Source: Allopseudospirillum japonicum (GTDB lineage: Bacteria > Pseudomonadota > Gammaproteobacteria > Pseudomonadales > Halomonadaceae). Taken from it: 64,000 bases of DNA. How positions within the stretch are numbered: position 1 is the first letter of the stretch; every line of letters starts with the position of its first letter. A program made the translations under genes and the position numbers. The stretch is taken from the NCBI RefSeq assembly GCF_900108915.1, contig NZ_FNYH01000002.1:1-64000 (forward strand), in the 5' to 3' direction. Under the pieces are notes generated by a model. The model was not told the origin of the DNA. It was given only the letters and a program-made list of their open reading frames with translations, and made no database searches. Shown in pieces: positions 55,986 through 64,000 of this stretch.

Positions 55986-56589
55986 CGTTATGCCAATATA
56001 GATGTGCTTCTGTCAATACACCCTGTAAAGGGATGTCCCAAGGCTCTACTGGCAGATCATCTAGTTTTTGACACTCATGTGCCAGGCCCAGCAATAATGG
56101 CTTGTTGCCTTGGGCACGTCGAGTAAAGGCAAGGCTGCGATCATAAAACCCCCCGCCCATACCTAAACGGCCACCTTGAGAATCAAAACCAACTAACGGC
56201 AAGGCAATGATTCCTAAAGCCCACGCAGGAAGGCGATTTGATGCGCGATGTCCGTAAGCAGTTAATTGAGGCTCTAAAATACCAAAACGGTTCGCAATCA
56301 AGGGCATTTTGGTATGGTAGCGCACAAACCAAAGTTGATGGTGAGAGACAGGGTGCAATACAGGAAGATAGACGCAATGGCGGCGTTTCAGGAGTACTTG
56401 CATCAAGGGTCTAGGATCTATTTCCCCGTCTTGGGGTAAATAAAATGCAATATGTCGGTGCTTTAATAGACTTGGCGCTTGCAAAAAGCCTTGTGCTAAA
56501 GCCTGTGCATGTTGGCGTTGCTGTTGTGCACTTAAGGCGGTACGCTGAGCTCTCAGATAGGCACGCAGTTCACGCTTGTTGGCAGGCAT
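55975..56589 (-). CDS. ygfA: 5-formyltetrahydrofolate cyclo-ligase
   Basis: This enzyme converts 5-formyltetrahydrofolate to 5,10-methenyltetrahydrofolate with ATP. The 204-residue protein has the early basic motif NKRELRAYLRAQR, IAFYLPQDGEID, and the phosphate-binding GGRLGMGGGFYDR. ATG 56589 (MPANKREL) is chosen: the frame continues open for 51 codons upstream, but that extension runs through 6S RNA. The 6S RNA-ygfA order is conserved in gammaproteobacteria. Confidence 0.93.
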   Translation of the reverse strand: MPANKRELRAYLRAQRTALSAQQQRQHAQALAQGFLQAPSLLKHRHIAFYLPQDGEIDPRPLMQVLLKRRHCVYLPVLHPVSHHQLWFVRYHTKMPLIANRFGILEPQLTAYGHRASNRLPAWALGIIALPLVGFDSQGGRLGMGGGFYDRSLAFTRRAQGNKPLLLGLAHECQKLDDLPVEPWDIPLQGVLTEAHLYWHNGKG

Positions 56590-56639
56590 AAGCTTAAGAG
56601 GAAATAAGATAGTAAAAATCAGTAAGACTAGAAGAAGTG

Positions 56640-56820
56640 AAGATCCCCGAATGTGCCGCCGTGATGTTAGCCCTGAACCAAAAGGTCCAAGGCGGATACC
56701 CATGCCAACTTCTAAGGCTCCTAGGAAACCTAGTGTGCTCACGGAAGCTGTGCAACGAATATCCTGAATCTAAATATTAGGCTCGAGGACATAGACCACT
56801 AGCCAACACTCCAGGGACTC
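56640..56820 (-). ncRNA. ssrS: 6S RNA
   Basis: About 181 nt on the minus strand upstream of ygfA. The ends pair (GTCCCTGGAGTGTT with CACATTCGGGGAT), and internal segments GTCCTCGAGCCTAATA, GTGAGCACACTAGG, CTTGGACCTTTTGGTTCAGG and CGGCGGCACATTC follow the order of E. coli and Pseudomonas 6S RNA. 6S RNA mimics an open promoter and sequesters sigma-70 RNA polymerase in stationary phase. It sits between zapA and ygfA, its usual place. Confidence 0.9.
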
Positions 56821-56825
56821 AATTG

Positions 56826-56854
56826 ATAGTAGCAAATCCTTACGGGTGAGACAA
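56826..56854 (-). promoter_or_regulatory. Promoter of 6S RNA
   Basis: On the minus strand: TTGTCT (56854-56849), 17-bp spacer, TACTAT (56831-56826), with the predicted 6S 5' end 6-7 nt downstream. Confidence 0.75.
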
Positions 56855-56865
56855 TCTTTAGAGAG

Positions 56866-56901
56866 AAAAACCTTTATCTATAAGATATAAAAAGGTTTTT
56901 T
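56866..56901 (-). terminator. A/T-rich terminator after zapA
   Basis: AAAAACCTTT and AAAGGTTTTT arms with a partly complementary middle, just after the zapA stop; T run on the minus strand. Confidence 0.7.
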
Positions 56902-57268
56902 AAGCACGGCGCTGGCGATCACGGGCATTTGCTAACAAAGAAACCTCAGGGGTCTCTTGGGTTTCATAGGCAGCATGAGTACTACCTGCGCCTAAGGCCT
57001 CATCCAGCTTATCACGCATTTGTGAGATTTTGCTGTGAGTGTTATGGTTGAACTCATCTTTCTGCAGTAACTCATGCGAGATATTCAAGGCTGCCATTAC
57101 AGCGATACGCTCCATACTTAAGAGCTTGCCAGAAGAGCGAATCTCGTGCATTTTCTTGTTCAGATAGTTCGCAGCTTTCATTAACGCTTCCTTCTCTTCA
57201 GGAGGACAGCTAATCATGAACTTGCGATCCATCAGGGTAATCTCAGTAGTGTGCTTACTGTTGCTCAT
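56900..57268 (-). CDS. zapA: Cell division protein ZapA
   Basis: ZapA crosslinks FtsZ filaments in the division ring. The 122-residue protein begins with the beta strand EITLMDRKFMISCPPEEKEA and continues in coiled coil (ERIAVMAALNISHELLQ). Its start overlaps the preceding ZapB-like gene by 14 bp, suggesting coupled translation. 6S RNA lies downstream. Confidence 0.92.
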   Translation of the reverse strand: MSNSKHTTEITLMDRKFMISCPPEEKEALMKAANYLNKKMHEIRSSGKLLSMERIAVMAALNISHELLQKDEFNHNTHSKISQMRDKLDEALGAGSTHAAYETQETPEVSLLANARDRQRRA

Positions 57269-57473
57269 TTTGAGGCTCCAGAGCTTTTAACCGGGCAATC
57301 ATATGTTCTATGCGGTGCAAGGCGTGTTCATTTTTATCAAGTAGCATGTCCCGCTCTGACGCCAGTCGCGCACACTTATCCTTGAGTGTTTGATTCTCCG
57401 CTTGAAGTTGGCCACAAAACAGGAGAAGGCGGTCTATTTTATGCTCTAATGCGGTGATATCAAGAGTATCCAT
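57255..57473 (-). CDS. ZapB-like coiled-coil protein (TIGR02449 type)
   Basis: This is a 72-residue, wholly coiled-coil protein (LEHKIDRLLLFCGQLQAEN, LKDKCARLASERDMLLDKNE). Small coiled-coil proteins directly ahead of zapA are common in gammaproteobacteria and are annotated TIGR02449 or ZapB-like; a role at the division ring is inferred. ATG 57473 (MDTLDI) is chosen, as the 20-residue upstream extension is not coiled coil. Confidence 0.75.
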   Translation of the reverse strand: MDTLDITALEHKIDRLLLFCGQLQAENQTLKDKCARLASERDMLLDKNEHALHRIEHMIARLKALEPQNEQQ

Positions 57474-57638
57474 ATAAGTTAGCGTCTTTGGGTAGCCTCT
57501 GCCTAATATAGGTTCAGGTTCAGATATGGTCAATCGTTACGGGCAAGAATACAAGTATAATTATGCCTTAAGTTGTTCCCTGTAACCATATTTATACACC
57601 AGGTACATATCTTTTCACCAGTTAAAAATGTAAAGTTA

Positions 57639-58280
57639 ATGAATGATTCTATGTTAACCTTTGATAATTTTGCTGATTTGTTGTTGCGTCATCGTTGTTT
57701 CCAGTCACCTAGTGCCCTACATGCTATGTTGACCACCTACATCGCCTGCTTACCTCAGTTGACGCCTGCACAGAGTGTACGTATGGGCGCGCATTTCCTA
57801 TCTGAAGATGAAAATCCAGCCCAGTTAGCGCCTGTAGATGTACAAACTTTAGAATCTTTGCATCAGCAGATAGATGAAACCTTGACGGGCAACGAGCTCA
57901 ACTTTGAACTTTTGTTACCTGATGAGGTGACCTACTCGCTACCTGAGCGGGTCAAAGCCTTGGTAGTTTGGTTACAGGTGTTCGAGCGTACCTTAAAAAC
58001 CTGTGACTTAGCGAATAAAAAGCTATCCGCTGAACTCAGTGAAGGCCTTGATACTTTGCGTATGGTACTTGCGCATGCAGATATGAAAGAAATCGATGCT
58101 ATGGATCCTGAGGATGAAGATAACGAGAAAGATTATTTCGCACTCAGTGATTATGCGCGCATGGTGGTGATGATGTTATATACAGAGCTGCATCCACAGC
58201 GTCCACATTTAGTGATGGATGAGGAGACCGCCTCCACACCACCAAGTAACTATGTACCAGGGTCTACTAGTTTGCATTGA
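57639..58280 (+). CDS. ygfB: UPF0149/YgfB family protein
   Basis: The 213-residue helical protein has the UPF0149 pattern: MLTFDNFADLLLRHRC-type start, ALVVWLQVFERTL in the middle and the late acidic EIDAMDPEDEDNEKDYFALSDYARMVVMMLYTEL reported as its parts IDAMDPEDEDNEKDYFALSD and ARMVVMMLYTEL. Family members precede pepP and ubiH in many gammaproteobacteria, as here. In Pseudomonas YgfB affects ampicillin-resistance regulation; the role here is unknown. Starts at 57639 or 57651 are possible. Confidence 0.85.
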   Translation: MNDSMLTFDNFADLLLRHRCFQSPSALHAMLTTYIACLPQLTPAQSVRMGAHFLSEDENPAQLAPVDVQTLESLHQQIDETLTGNELNFELLLPDEVTYSLPERVKALVVWLQVFERTLKTCDLANKKLSAELSEGLDTLRMVLAHADMKEIDAMDPEDEDNEKDYFALSDYARMVVMMLYTELHPQRPHLVMDEETASTPPSNYVPGSTSLH

Positions 58281-58315
58281 ATTGGTGAAGATCAAAGCAT
58301 TTTTATCCACAATCT

Positions 58316-58353
58316 AGGATGCTAATGAGCTGATAATTCAAGCTTGGCATCCT
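58316..58353 (+). terminator. Weak hairpin after ygfB
   Basis: AGGATGC/GCATCCT arms (7 bp) with a 24-nt loop followed by AAATTTT; may end ygfB transcription weakly. Confidence 0.35.
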
Positions 58354-58474
58354 AAATTTTATTGATGCATATTATCAAAAAGGCTCACCAGCACCTATTT
58401 TAAGCCATCTATCTTGATAAAGATGACAGCTGCTGGAGATTATTTTGCCTGTCGATAGGTATTAAAGGAGGCGT

Positions 58475-59818
58475 ATGGCTAGCTCGTATCCGTCACTTTC
58501 AAGTGATTTTCACCGTGAACGCAGGCACACGCTATTGCAACAATTGGCGCCTGATGCCTTAGTCATCTTACCTTCGGCCACGACCCAATACAGAAACCGT
58601 GATGCAGATTATCCTTTCCGTCAGAACAGTGATTTTGCTTATCTAACAGGTTTTCCAGAGCCAGACGCGCTTTTAGTGCTTGCGCCAGGGCGTCCAGAAG
58701 GTGAGCATTTACTTTTTTGTTTACCGAAAGATCCTCAGCAAGAAATTTGGACGGGCTCCCGTGCAGGGCAAGAAGGCGCCGTACAAAATTATGGTTTTGA
58801 TCAAAGCTTTCCTTTAGATGAAATGGATCAACGTTTGCCCACGCTGATGGATGGACGCTCTGTGATCTGGTATCCACTGGATGATGAACACTGCCATGAA
58901 AAAGTCCGTATTTGGCGTCAGCTATTAGCTCGCCGCTTACGTCGAGGTGCCCAAGTACCAGATCGCTTGGCTAATCTCAGCACCCCCTTGCATGAAATGC
59001 GTTTGCATAAAACCAGTGCGGAAATCAATTTAATGCAAGCTGCGGCGGATATTAGTGCACAAGCTCATGTGGAATTAATGCGCCACTGCCAGCCTCATGT
59101 CTACGAATATCAATTGGCAAGCCGTTTTGAGTTTGTGTGTAAACAAGCAGGCGCAGAAGCCCTTGCTTACAACACCATTGTAGGTGGTGGTGCCAATGCC
59201 TGCATTTTGCATTATGTACAAAATAATCAAAGTCTAAATGCCGGTGATTTGGTGCTGATTGATGCTGGTTGTGAGCTAGAAGGCTATGCCGCAGATATTA
59301 CCCGCACCTTTCCGGTGAATGGACATTTTTCTGCACCGCAAGCGGCTTTATATGATTTGGTATTAAAAGCCAATGAACTGGCGATCAGTATGGTTCGCCC
59401 TGGTGTTAGCCTAGATACCATTCATGAACAGGTGATCCGTCATCTTACGTGGGGCCTAGTACAATTAGGTTTATTAACGGGTGATGTCGATACCCTGATA
59501 GCGGATGAGGCCTACAAAGATTTTTATATGCACTCAACAAGCCACTGGTTGGGGCGTGATGTGCATGATGTTGGTTTATACAAAATCTCTGGCGTTGCAC
59601 GGCCTTTAGAGGCTGGGATGGTGATTACCATAGAGCCTGGCTTATATGTAGCTGCGGATAATTATGAAGTGGACGCGCAATGGCGTGGTATTGGGATACG
59701 CATTGAGGATGATGTGCTAGTCACTGAAAAAGGTGCCCAAGTGCTGACTCAAGGCGTACCTAAACATAGAGAAGAGATCCAAGCACTAGTAGGTAGTGCC
59801 TTCACGGATTCATTTTGA
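58475..59818 (+). CDS. pepP: Xaa-Pro aminopeptidase PepP
   Basis: PepP removes N-terminal residues before proline. The 447-residue protein has the N-terminal creatinase-type domain (RNRDADYPFRQNSDFAYLTG) and the metallopeptidase domain with ligands in IDAGCELEGYAADITRTF, STSHWLGRDVHDVG, TIEPGLYV and IRIEDDV. AAGGAGG precedes ATG 58475. It leads the pepP-ubiH-ubiI run. Confidence 0.95.
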   Translation: MASSYPSLSSDFHRERRHTLLQQLAPDALVILPSATTQYRNRDADYPFRQNSDFAYLTGFPEPDALLVLAPGRPEGEHLLFCLPKDPQQEIWTGSRAGQEGAVQNYGFDQSFPLDEMDQRLPTLMDGRSVIWYPLDDEHCHEKVRIWRQLLARRLRRGAQVPDRLANLSTPLHEMRLHKTSAEINLMQAAADISAQAHVELMRHCQPHVYEYQLASRFEFVCKQAGAEALAYNTIVGGGANACILHYVQNNQSLNAGDLVLIDAGCELEGYAADITRTFPVNGHFSAPQAALYDLVLKANELAISMVRPGVSLDTIHEQVIRHLTWGLVQLGLLTGDVDTLIADEAYKDFYMHSTSHWLGRDVHDVGLYKISGVARPLEAGMVITIEPGLYVAADNYEVDAQWRGIGIRIEDDVLVTEKGAQVLTQGVPKHREEIQALVGSAFTDSF

Positions 59819-59833
59819 TAAGGATAGGTGTGT

Positions 59834-61081
59834 ATGTTTCGCAGCCAAACCACTCATTTGCCACCGCCGGCACACTGTGATATTGCCATTATTGGTGGCG
59901 GTTTAATCGGCACTAGTTTAGCGATTGCTTTGGCCGCTTCTCCTGAGATACAAGCCTGTGGCTGGGATATTCGTGTTCTCGAACCACAAGCCTATTCAGA
60001 GAACCCGCAAGAACAGCCCAGCTTTGATGGACGTGCTTCCGCTTTAAGTTATGCTAGCTATCAGCATTACCGCCGCTGGGGATTAGCACAGGCTTTAGAA
60101 CGTCAGGGGGCACCTATTGAAAATATTCATATCAGTGAACGAGGGCGTTGGGGGCATACTCACCTCAGTGCGCAAGAACAAGGGATTCAAGCCTTAGGTT
60201 ATGTCATTGAAAATCACCGTCTTGGTGGCCTTTTGATGGAAAAACTCAACCAGCAAACGCAAGTGCACTTACATACGGGTTGGCAGGTGCATAACATCAA
60301 GATGCAGGCGCAAGCTGGAGTTTTACAATTACATCATCAGCAGGCTCAAACACAAACCTTACAAGCAAAACTTGTGGTGTTGGCAGATGGTGGTCGTTCT
60401 TCATTAAAGCAACAGCTAGGAATTGATGATTATATCCATGATTATCAACAAGATGCGCTTATCACCTGTGTACAAATCTCGCGTCCCCATCAAGGCTGGG
60501 CTTATGAACGTTTTACCCCAGCTGGCCCTTTGGCATTGTTACCTTTAGCCAGCCCGCGTCAACAACAGATGGCCTTAGTATGGACGCGCCCACCTGAGGT
60601 GATTGCAGATTTAATGCAACTTGATGAATACACCTTTTGCCAACAGTTACAAGGCTTGTTTGGTAACCGTATCGGGCGCTTTCAAGGCCTTGGCCCACGC
60701 GCCTGTTATCCTTTACGTTTGGTACGTGCGCAAGAGCAAGTGCGTTCACGTTTGGTCTTAGTGGGTAATGCGGCACACTATTTACATCCAGTGGCCGGTC
60801 AAGGGTATAACTTAGGGGTGCGCGGTGTAGCGGACCTAAGTGCGCAGCTTGCTAAGGTTGCCGCACAAGGTGCAGATCCAGGAAAACTAGATCCTTTGTT
60901 AGCCTATGCACAAAAAAGGCAAGCAGATCAAGCACGTGTGATAGGTTTTAGTCATGCCTTAATTGAGATCTTCACCAACCAAACACCGGGATTGGCACAA
61001 ATACGTAGCCAAGGGTTAACCCAGTTGGGTTTGCATTCTCTCGCAAAAGCTTGGTTTACCCGCAAAGCCATGGGCCTATAA
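59834..61081 (+). CDS. ubiH: 2-octaprenyl-6-methoxyphenol hydroxylase UbiH
   Basis: UbiH hydroxylates a ring carbon in ubiquinone synthesis. The 415-residue flavoprotein has the FAD dinucleotide fold IAIIGGGLIGTSLAIALA, the early FDGRASALSY, the DG motif VVLADGGRSSLK and the FAD ribityl site VLVGNAAHYLHPVAGQGYNL. ATG 59834 is chosen over GTG 59828. It follows pepP by 15 bp, the classic order. Confidence 0.92.
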   Translation: MFRSQTTHLPPPAHCDIAIIGGGLIGTSLAIALAASPEIQACGWDIRVLEPQAYSENPQEQPSFDGRASALSYASYQHYRRWGLAQALERQGAPIENIHISERGRWGHTHLSAQEQGIQALGYVIENHRLGGLLMEKLNQQTQVHLHTGWQVHNIKMQAQAGVLQLHHQQAQTQTLQAKLVVLADGGRSSLKQQLGIDDYIHDYQQDALITCVQISRPHQGWAYERFTPAGPLALLPLASPRQQQMALVWTRPPEVIADLMQLDEYTFCQQLQGLFGNRIGRFQGLGPRACYPLRLVRAQEQVRSRLVLVGNAAHYLHPVAGQGYNLGVRGVADLSAQLAKVAAQGADPGKLDPLLAYAQKRQADQARVIGFSHALIEIFTNQTPGLAQIRSQGLTQLGLHSLAKAWFTRKAMGL

Positions 61082-61118
61082 ATCGACCGCTTTTTTCTCC
61101 ATGATTGAGGATAAATCC

Positions 61119-62393
61119 ATGGTTTGGACGACAAAATTGCCAAAATCAACGCCTTTACCCATGGGTGCAGATGCACACTTGATCCTTGTCGGGGCTGGCA
61201 TGGTAGGGGCGAGTCTCGCCTTGGCTTTAGCACCAACAGGGATGCGCATTAAAGTGCTTGAACGTGCGCCGCAAGCGCCTGAAGTGGATTTAACGCTTTG
61301 GGGTTCGCGTGTGAGTGCTTTGAATGCACATGCCTATGATGTGCTTGCCCAGTTGGGTATTTGGGACGCTTTGCCGCGGGTAACGCCTTATCAAAAAATG
61401 CATGTTTGGGACGCTGAGGGCACAGGTGAACTAGAATTTAATGCGGCGGATTTGCAGCTGAAATCGCTCGGCTATATTGTCGAAAATCACTTGGTTGTGG
61501 CAGCCTTGCACGCTCAGTTGCAAAACTACTCTAATGTAGAACTCCAATATGGATGTGAGCCTGTCGCTATGACAGAACCGGATACCCAAGGGCTGCGTAC
61601 GTTAGAGTTACAAACCCCCTCAGGCAAGCAAACACTCAGTGTCCCTTTAATTGTGGCAGCAGATGGTGCGCATTCGCCCTTGCGTCAATGGGCAGGCATG
61701 ACGACCCGCGAATGGGATTACGGGCATACGGCACTGGTGACTCGGGTTGGTTTGCAATATCCGCATCAAAAGACCGCATGGCAAGCTTTTTTAGCACAAG
61801 GTCCTTTGGCATTTTTGCCGTTGACAGATCTTGACGGTCATCAACAGCAAGCATCTATCGTGTGGTCCACGCAAAGCCAGCACGCACAGACTTTGCTAGC
61901 TTTGCCGCCACAAGATTTTGCCGGCGAGCTACAAAAAGCATTTGGCAATCATTTAGGGCAAATTCAAGTCTTGGAACCTGTGCAGAGCTTCCCGCTGCGC
62001 CAACGTCATGCAACCACGTATGTCAAGCCAGGATTTGCATTAGTGGGAGATGCTGCTCATACGATTCATCCGCTGGCGGGGCAAGGTGTGAACTTAGGTT
62101 TTAAAGATGTACACGCACTAGCAAAAATTTTGATAGAGGCTTATGAGCAGGAAATACCCTTGGGCGATATACGCATTTTGCGAAAATACTCACGCACCCG
62201 TCAGCCAGATAATCTGAGCATGATGGCTTCTATGGAAGCCTTAAAACGCTTGTTTAGCGCGCGTCCTTTACCTATTTGTTGGCTACGTAATTGGGGGATG
62301 CGGCGTTTGAATCAGCAAGCCTGGATTAAAAATGCCTTGATCACACATGCGCTTGGAGAAAGTTTACCTTTGGAGCATCCTTGGCGGGCTTAA
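61119..62393 (+). CDS. ubiI: UbiI/UbiF-family ubiquinone biosynthesis hydroxylase
   Basis: This 424-residue FAD monooxygenase is homologous to UbiH, with LILVGAGMVGASLALALA, SRVSALNAHAYDVL, IVAADGAHSPLRQWAG and LVGDAAHTIHPLAGQGVNLG. Position after ubiH suggests UbiI (C5 hydroxylation); UbiF cannot be excluded from sequence alone. ATG 61119 follows GAGG by 8 nt and is preferred to ATG 61101. Confidence 0.85.
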   Translation: MVWTTKLPKSTPLPMGADAHLILVGAGMVGASLALALAPTGMRIKVLERAPQAPEVDLTLWGSRVSALNAHAYDVLAQLGIWDALPRVTPYQKMHVWDAEGTGELEFNAADLQLKSLGYIVENHLVVAALHAQLQNYSNVELQYGCEPVAMTEPDTQGLRTLELQTPSGKQTLSVPLIVAADGAHSPLRQWAGMTTREWDYGHTALVTRVGLQYPHQKTAWQAFLAQGPLAFLPLTDLDGHQQQASIVWSTQSQHAQTLLALPPQDFAGELQKAFGNHLGQIQVLEPVQSFPLRQRHATTYVKPGFALVGDAAHTIHPLAGQGVNLGFKDVHALAKILIEAYEQEIPLGDIRILRKYSRTRQPDNLSMMASMEALKRLFSARPLPICWLRNWGMRRLNQQAWIKNALITHALGESLPLEHPWRA

Positions 62394-62475
62394 ACCGGTA
62401 AACCATGCAAACTGGGGTAAGATTGCTTATCATAGCCACTTTCTTAATTAATGAATCGAATAGGATAATCGCGTT

Positions 62476-63513
62476 ATGAGTGAACGTCTGTTTGCCTGTG
62501 GCTTGGGTGTGGGTACCCAAAATGCACAACCGCAATGGCTTGAAGTTTTTTATCCACAACCTTTGTTACAACCAAGTCCTGAGCTTGTGAAGGTGCTTAG
62601 CGAGCATTTAGGCTATCAGGGTGGTAATCAAGCGATTAGCTTTACCCCTGCGCAAGCGCAAGCATTGGCACAAGCACTGCATGCGGCGGGTTTAACGACA
62701 GATGCTACCTTAGTAGAAACACTCAGCCAAAGCCAACGCCCCTTAGTCGCGACTTTTATTGAAAGCGATCAAGCCCCTGCGAATGTGCCAGAAGTCTATC
62801 TGAAGTTGCACTTAATCTCACATCGTATGGTAAAACCCCATACGCTGGACTTAAGCGGCATGTTTGGTGTCCTGCCCAATGTAGCTTGGACTAGTGAAGG
62901 CGCCATTGATATTAATGAGCTTGGCGCACGTCAGCTAGCTGCACGTTTGCAAGGCCGCACTTTATCGGTCGATTGTGTGGACAAATTCCCCAAAATGACA
63001 GATTACGTGGTCCCTATGGGGGTACGTATTGCAGATACTGCGCGTGTGCGTTTAGGTGCTTATTTAGGCGAAGGCACCACGATTATGCATGAAGGTTTTG
63101 TCAACTTTAATGCAGGTACGGAAGGCCCGAATATGATTGAAGGCCGTATCTCTGCAGGTGTGACTGTGGGTGCAGGCTCTGACTTAGGTGGTGGCTGCTC
63201 CACTATGGGTACCTTGTCCGGCGGTGGCAATATCGTCATTAGCGTCGGTAAAGAGTGCTTGTTGGGTGCCAATGCAGGGATTGGTATTCCTCTTGGGGAT
63301 CGCTGTACCGTGGAAGCGGGTTTATATATTACTTCAGGTTCGAAAGTCACTGTATTAGATGATCAAGGCCAAGAAGTACAAGTGGTACGCGCACGCGAGC
63401 TTGCCGGCCAAAGTGATTTACTCTTCCGCCGAAATTCCACTAATGGGCGTTTAGAGTGTTTAACCAACCGCAGTGCAGTGGAATTAAATACGGCATTACA
63501 CGCAAATAACTAG
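62476..63513 (+). CDS. dapD: Tetrahydrodipicolinate N-succinyltransferase DapD, long form
   Basis: DapD adds succinyl to tetrahydrodipicolinate in lysine and diaminopimelate synthesis. The 345-residue protein is the long class known from Pseudomonas, with an N-terminal domain and a left-handed beta-helix of hexapeptide repeats (TIMHEGFVNFNAGTEG, GRISAGVTVGAGSDLGGGCS, GKECLLGANAGIGIPLG). Start ATG 62476 is well placed. A terminator follows. Confidence 0.93.
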   Translation: MSERLFACGLGVGTQNAQPQWLEVFYPQPLLQPSPELVKVLSEHLGYQGGNQAISFTPAQAQALAQALHAAGLTTDATLVETLSQSQRPLVATFIESDQAPANVPEVYLKLHLISHRMVKPHTLDLSGMFGVLPNVAWTSEGAIDINELGARQLAARLQGRTLSVDCVDKFPKMTDYVVPMGVRIADTARVRLGAYLGEGTTIMHEGFVNFNAGTEGPNMIEGRISAGVTVGAGSDLGGGCSTMGTLSGGGNIVISVGKECLLGANAGIGIPLGDRCTVEAGLYITSGSKVTVLDDQGQEVQVVRARELAGQSDLLFRRNSTNGRLECLTNRSAVELNTALHANN

Positions 63514-63540
63514 CCTTTTGTCATTAACCTCAGGCTCAAT

Positions 63541-63577
63541 AAGCTACAGAGTCCATCGAGGCTTTGTAGCTTTTTTT
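63541..63577 (+). terminator. Terminator of dapD
   Basis: AAGCTACA/TGTAGCTT with an inner GAG/GCTT mismatch region, followed by T7. Confidence 0.8.
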
Positions 63578-63612
63578 GTTTTTTCTTTTCCGTGCTTGTG
63601 AGGTCAGAAATT

Positions 63613-64000
63613 GTGATTGATCTTCCCTTCTTTAGTCGTCAAGCGCAGGCGATTTGTGACGCAGGTCGCTTTTTATATCAACAAGGTTGGTCTCCTGCCA
63701 CGAGCAGTAATTATTCTGCACGTTTAGATAGCGAGCATTTTGCGGTGACTGTCTCTGGACGTCATAAAGGCCAACTCACACCGGCGGATGTCATGGCGGT
63801 GGATTTGCAAGGCCAGCCGGTGCAATCTGAAGCACGCCCTTCTGCAGAAACACGTTTGCATGCGGTACTTTATGAATGGCGTGATGATATTGGTGCGGTT
63901 TTGCATACGCACTCCATTGCCGGAACGGTCGTAAGCCGTTTGCAAGCGGGTGATGCACTGATTCTTGAGGATTATGAGCTGCAAAAAGCCTTTGCAGGCG
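63613..64000 (+). CDS. mtnB: Methylthioribulose-1-phosphate dehydratase MtnB (3' end outside window)
   Basis: MtnB dehydrates methylthioribulose 1-phosphate in the methionine salvage pathway. The visible 129 residues start at GTG 63613 (GAGG 9 nt upstream) and contain the class II aldolase-like features GWSPATSSNYSAR, VSGRHKGQLTPADVMAVDL, RPSAETRLHAVLYEWR and the zinc-binding VLHTHSIAGT. The gene is cut by the window edge. Confidence 0.9.
   Translation, partial: MIDLPFFSRQAQAICDAGRFLYQQGWSPATSSNYSARLDSEHFAVTVSGRHKGQLTPADVMAVDLQGQPVQSEARPSAETRLHAVLYEWRDDIGAVLHTHSIAGTVVSRLQAGDALILEDYELQKAFAG

Noticed and set aside
56590-56742. N-terminal extension of ygfA
   Set aside because: The stretch lies inside 6S RNA and is not part of formyltetrahydrofolate cyclo-ligases.
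58360-58385. TTGATGCATATTATCAA considered as an FNR box before pepP
   Set aside because: The half-sites are seven bases apart, not four, so FNR should not bind.

Overview
The window looks like chromosome of a motile gammaproteobacterium of the Oceanospirillales/Pseudomonadales type. This is inferred from gene content, from PstA, PstC, PstB and DapD proteins of the long Pseudomonas-like form, and from the nusA/pnp and 6S RNA/zapA neighbourhoods. No 16S gene is present, so the genus cannot be named. Most genes are conserved housekeeping genes and clear accessory DNA is limited.

Layout. 1-3.3 kb: the tail of an IS200/IS605-type TnpB with its right-end hairpin sits just upstream of mnmE; a palindromic repeat and an orphan type I restriction specificity gene (hsdS) follow. 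3.4-11.5 kb: a class II-like cyclic nucleotide phosphodiesterase, then the phosphate uptake operon pstS-pstC-pstA-pstB-phoU. 11.6-13.7 kb: an orphan TRAP substrate-binding lipoprotein, gmhB and a structured intergenic RNA candidate. 13.7-25 kb (minus strand): tpiA, secG, tRNA-Leu(GAG), tRNA-fMet, rimP, nusA, infB, rbfA, truB, rpsO, pnp, the classical translation/RNA-decay cluster. 25-30.5 kb: glnK-amtB with a sigma-54 promoter and NtrC-like sites, an ATP-grasp gene, a DsbG-like/TlpA-like thiol redox pair and a YdjM-family membrane protein.

30.6-44.4 kb: flagellar and chemotaxis genes (flgK, flgL, two small flagellar-chaperone candidates, cheR, cheV, flgA, flgM). FliA-type promoters are readable upstream of flgK and flgM. 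Interspersed are sanA, a Rieske protein, a porin, cmoM, rluB and two tandem tRNA-Lys genes. 44.6-53.9 kb is the most interesting part. It holds two tandem paralogues of a diiron metallo-beta-lactamase-fold (ODP-like) protein, the first preceded by an FNR/ANR-like box. After them come a degenerate HD-GYP protein, a PilJ-domain chemoreceptor and a YciA-like thioesterase, converging on a complete siaABCD-like operon (phosphatase, kinase, switch protein, diguanylate cyclase). Together these suggest an oxygen/redox-to-c-di-GMP/motility signalling island. That link is inference from gene order.

54-64 kb: ilvA, a 32-residue membrane peptide gene, ygfA, 6S RNA with a readable promoter, zapA, a ZapB-like gene, then on the plus strand ygfB, pepP, ubiH, a ubiI-like gene, dapD and the start of mtnB, which runs off the window edge.
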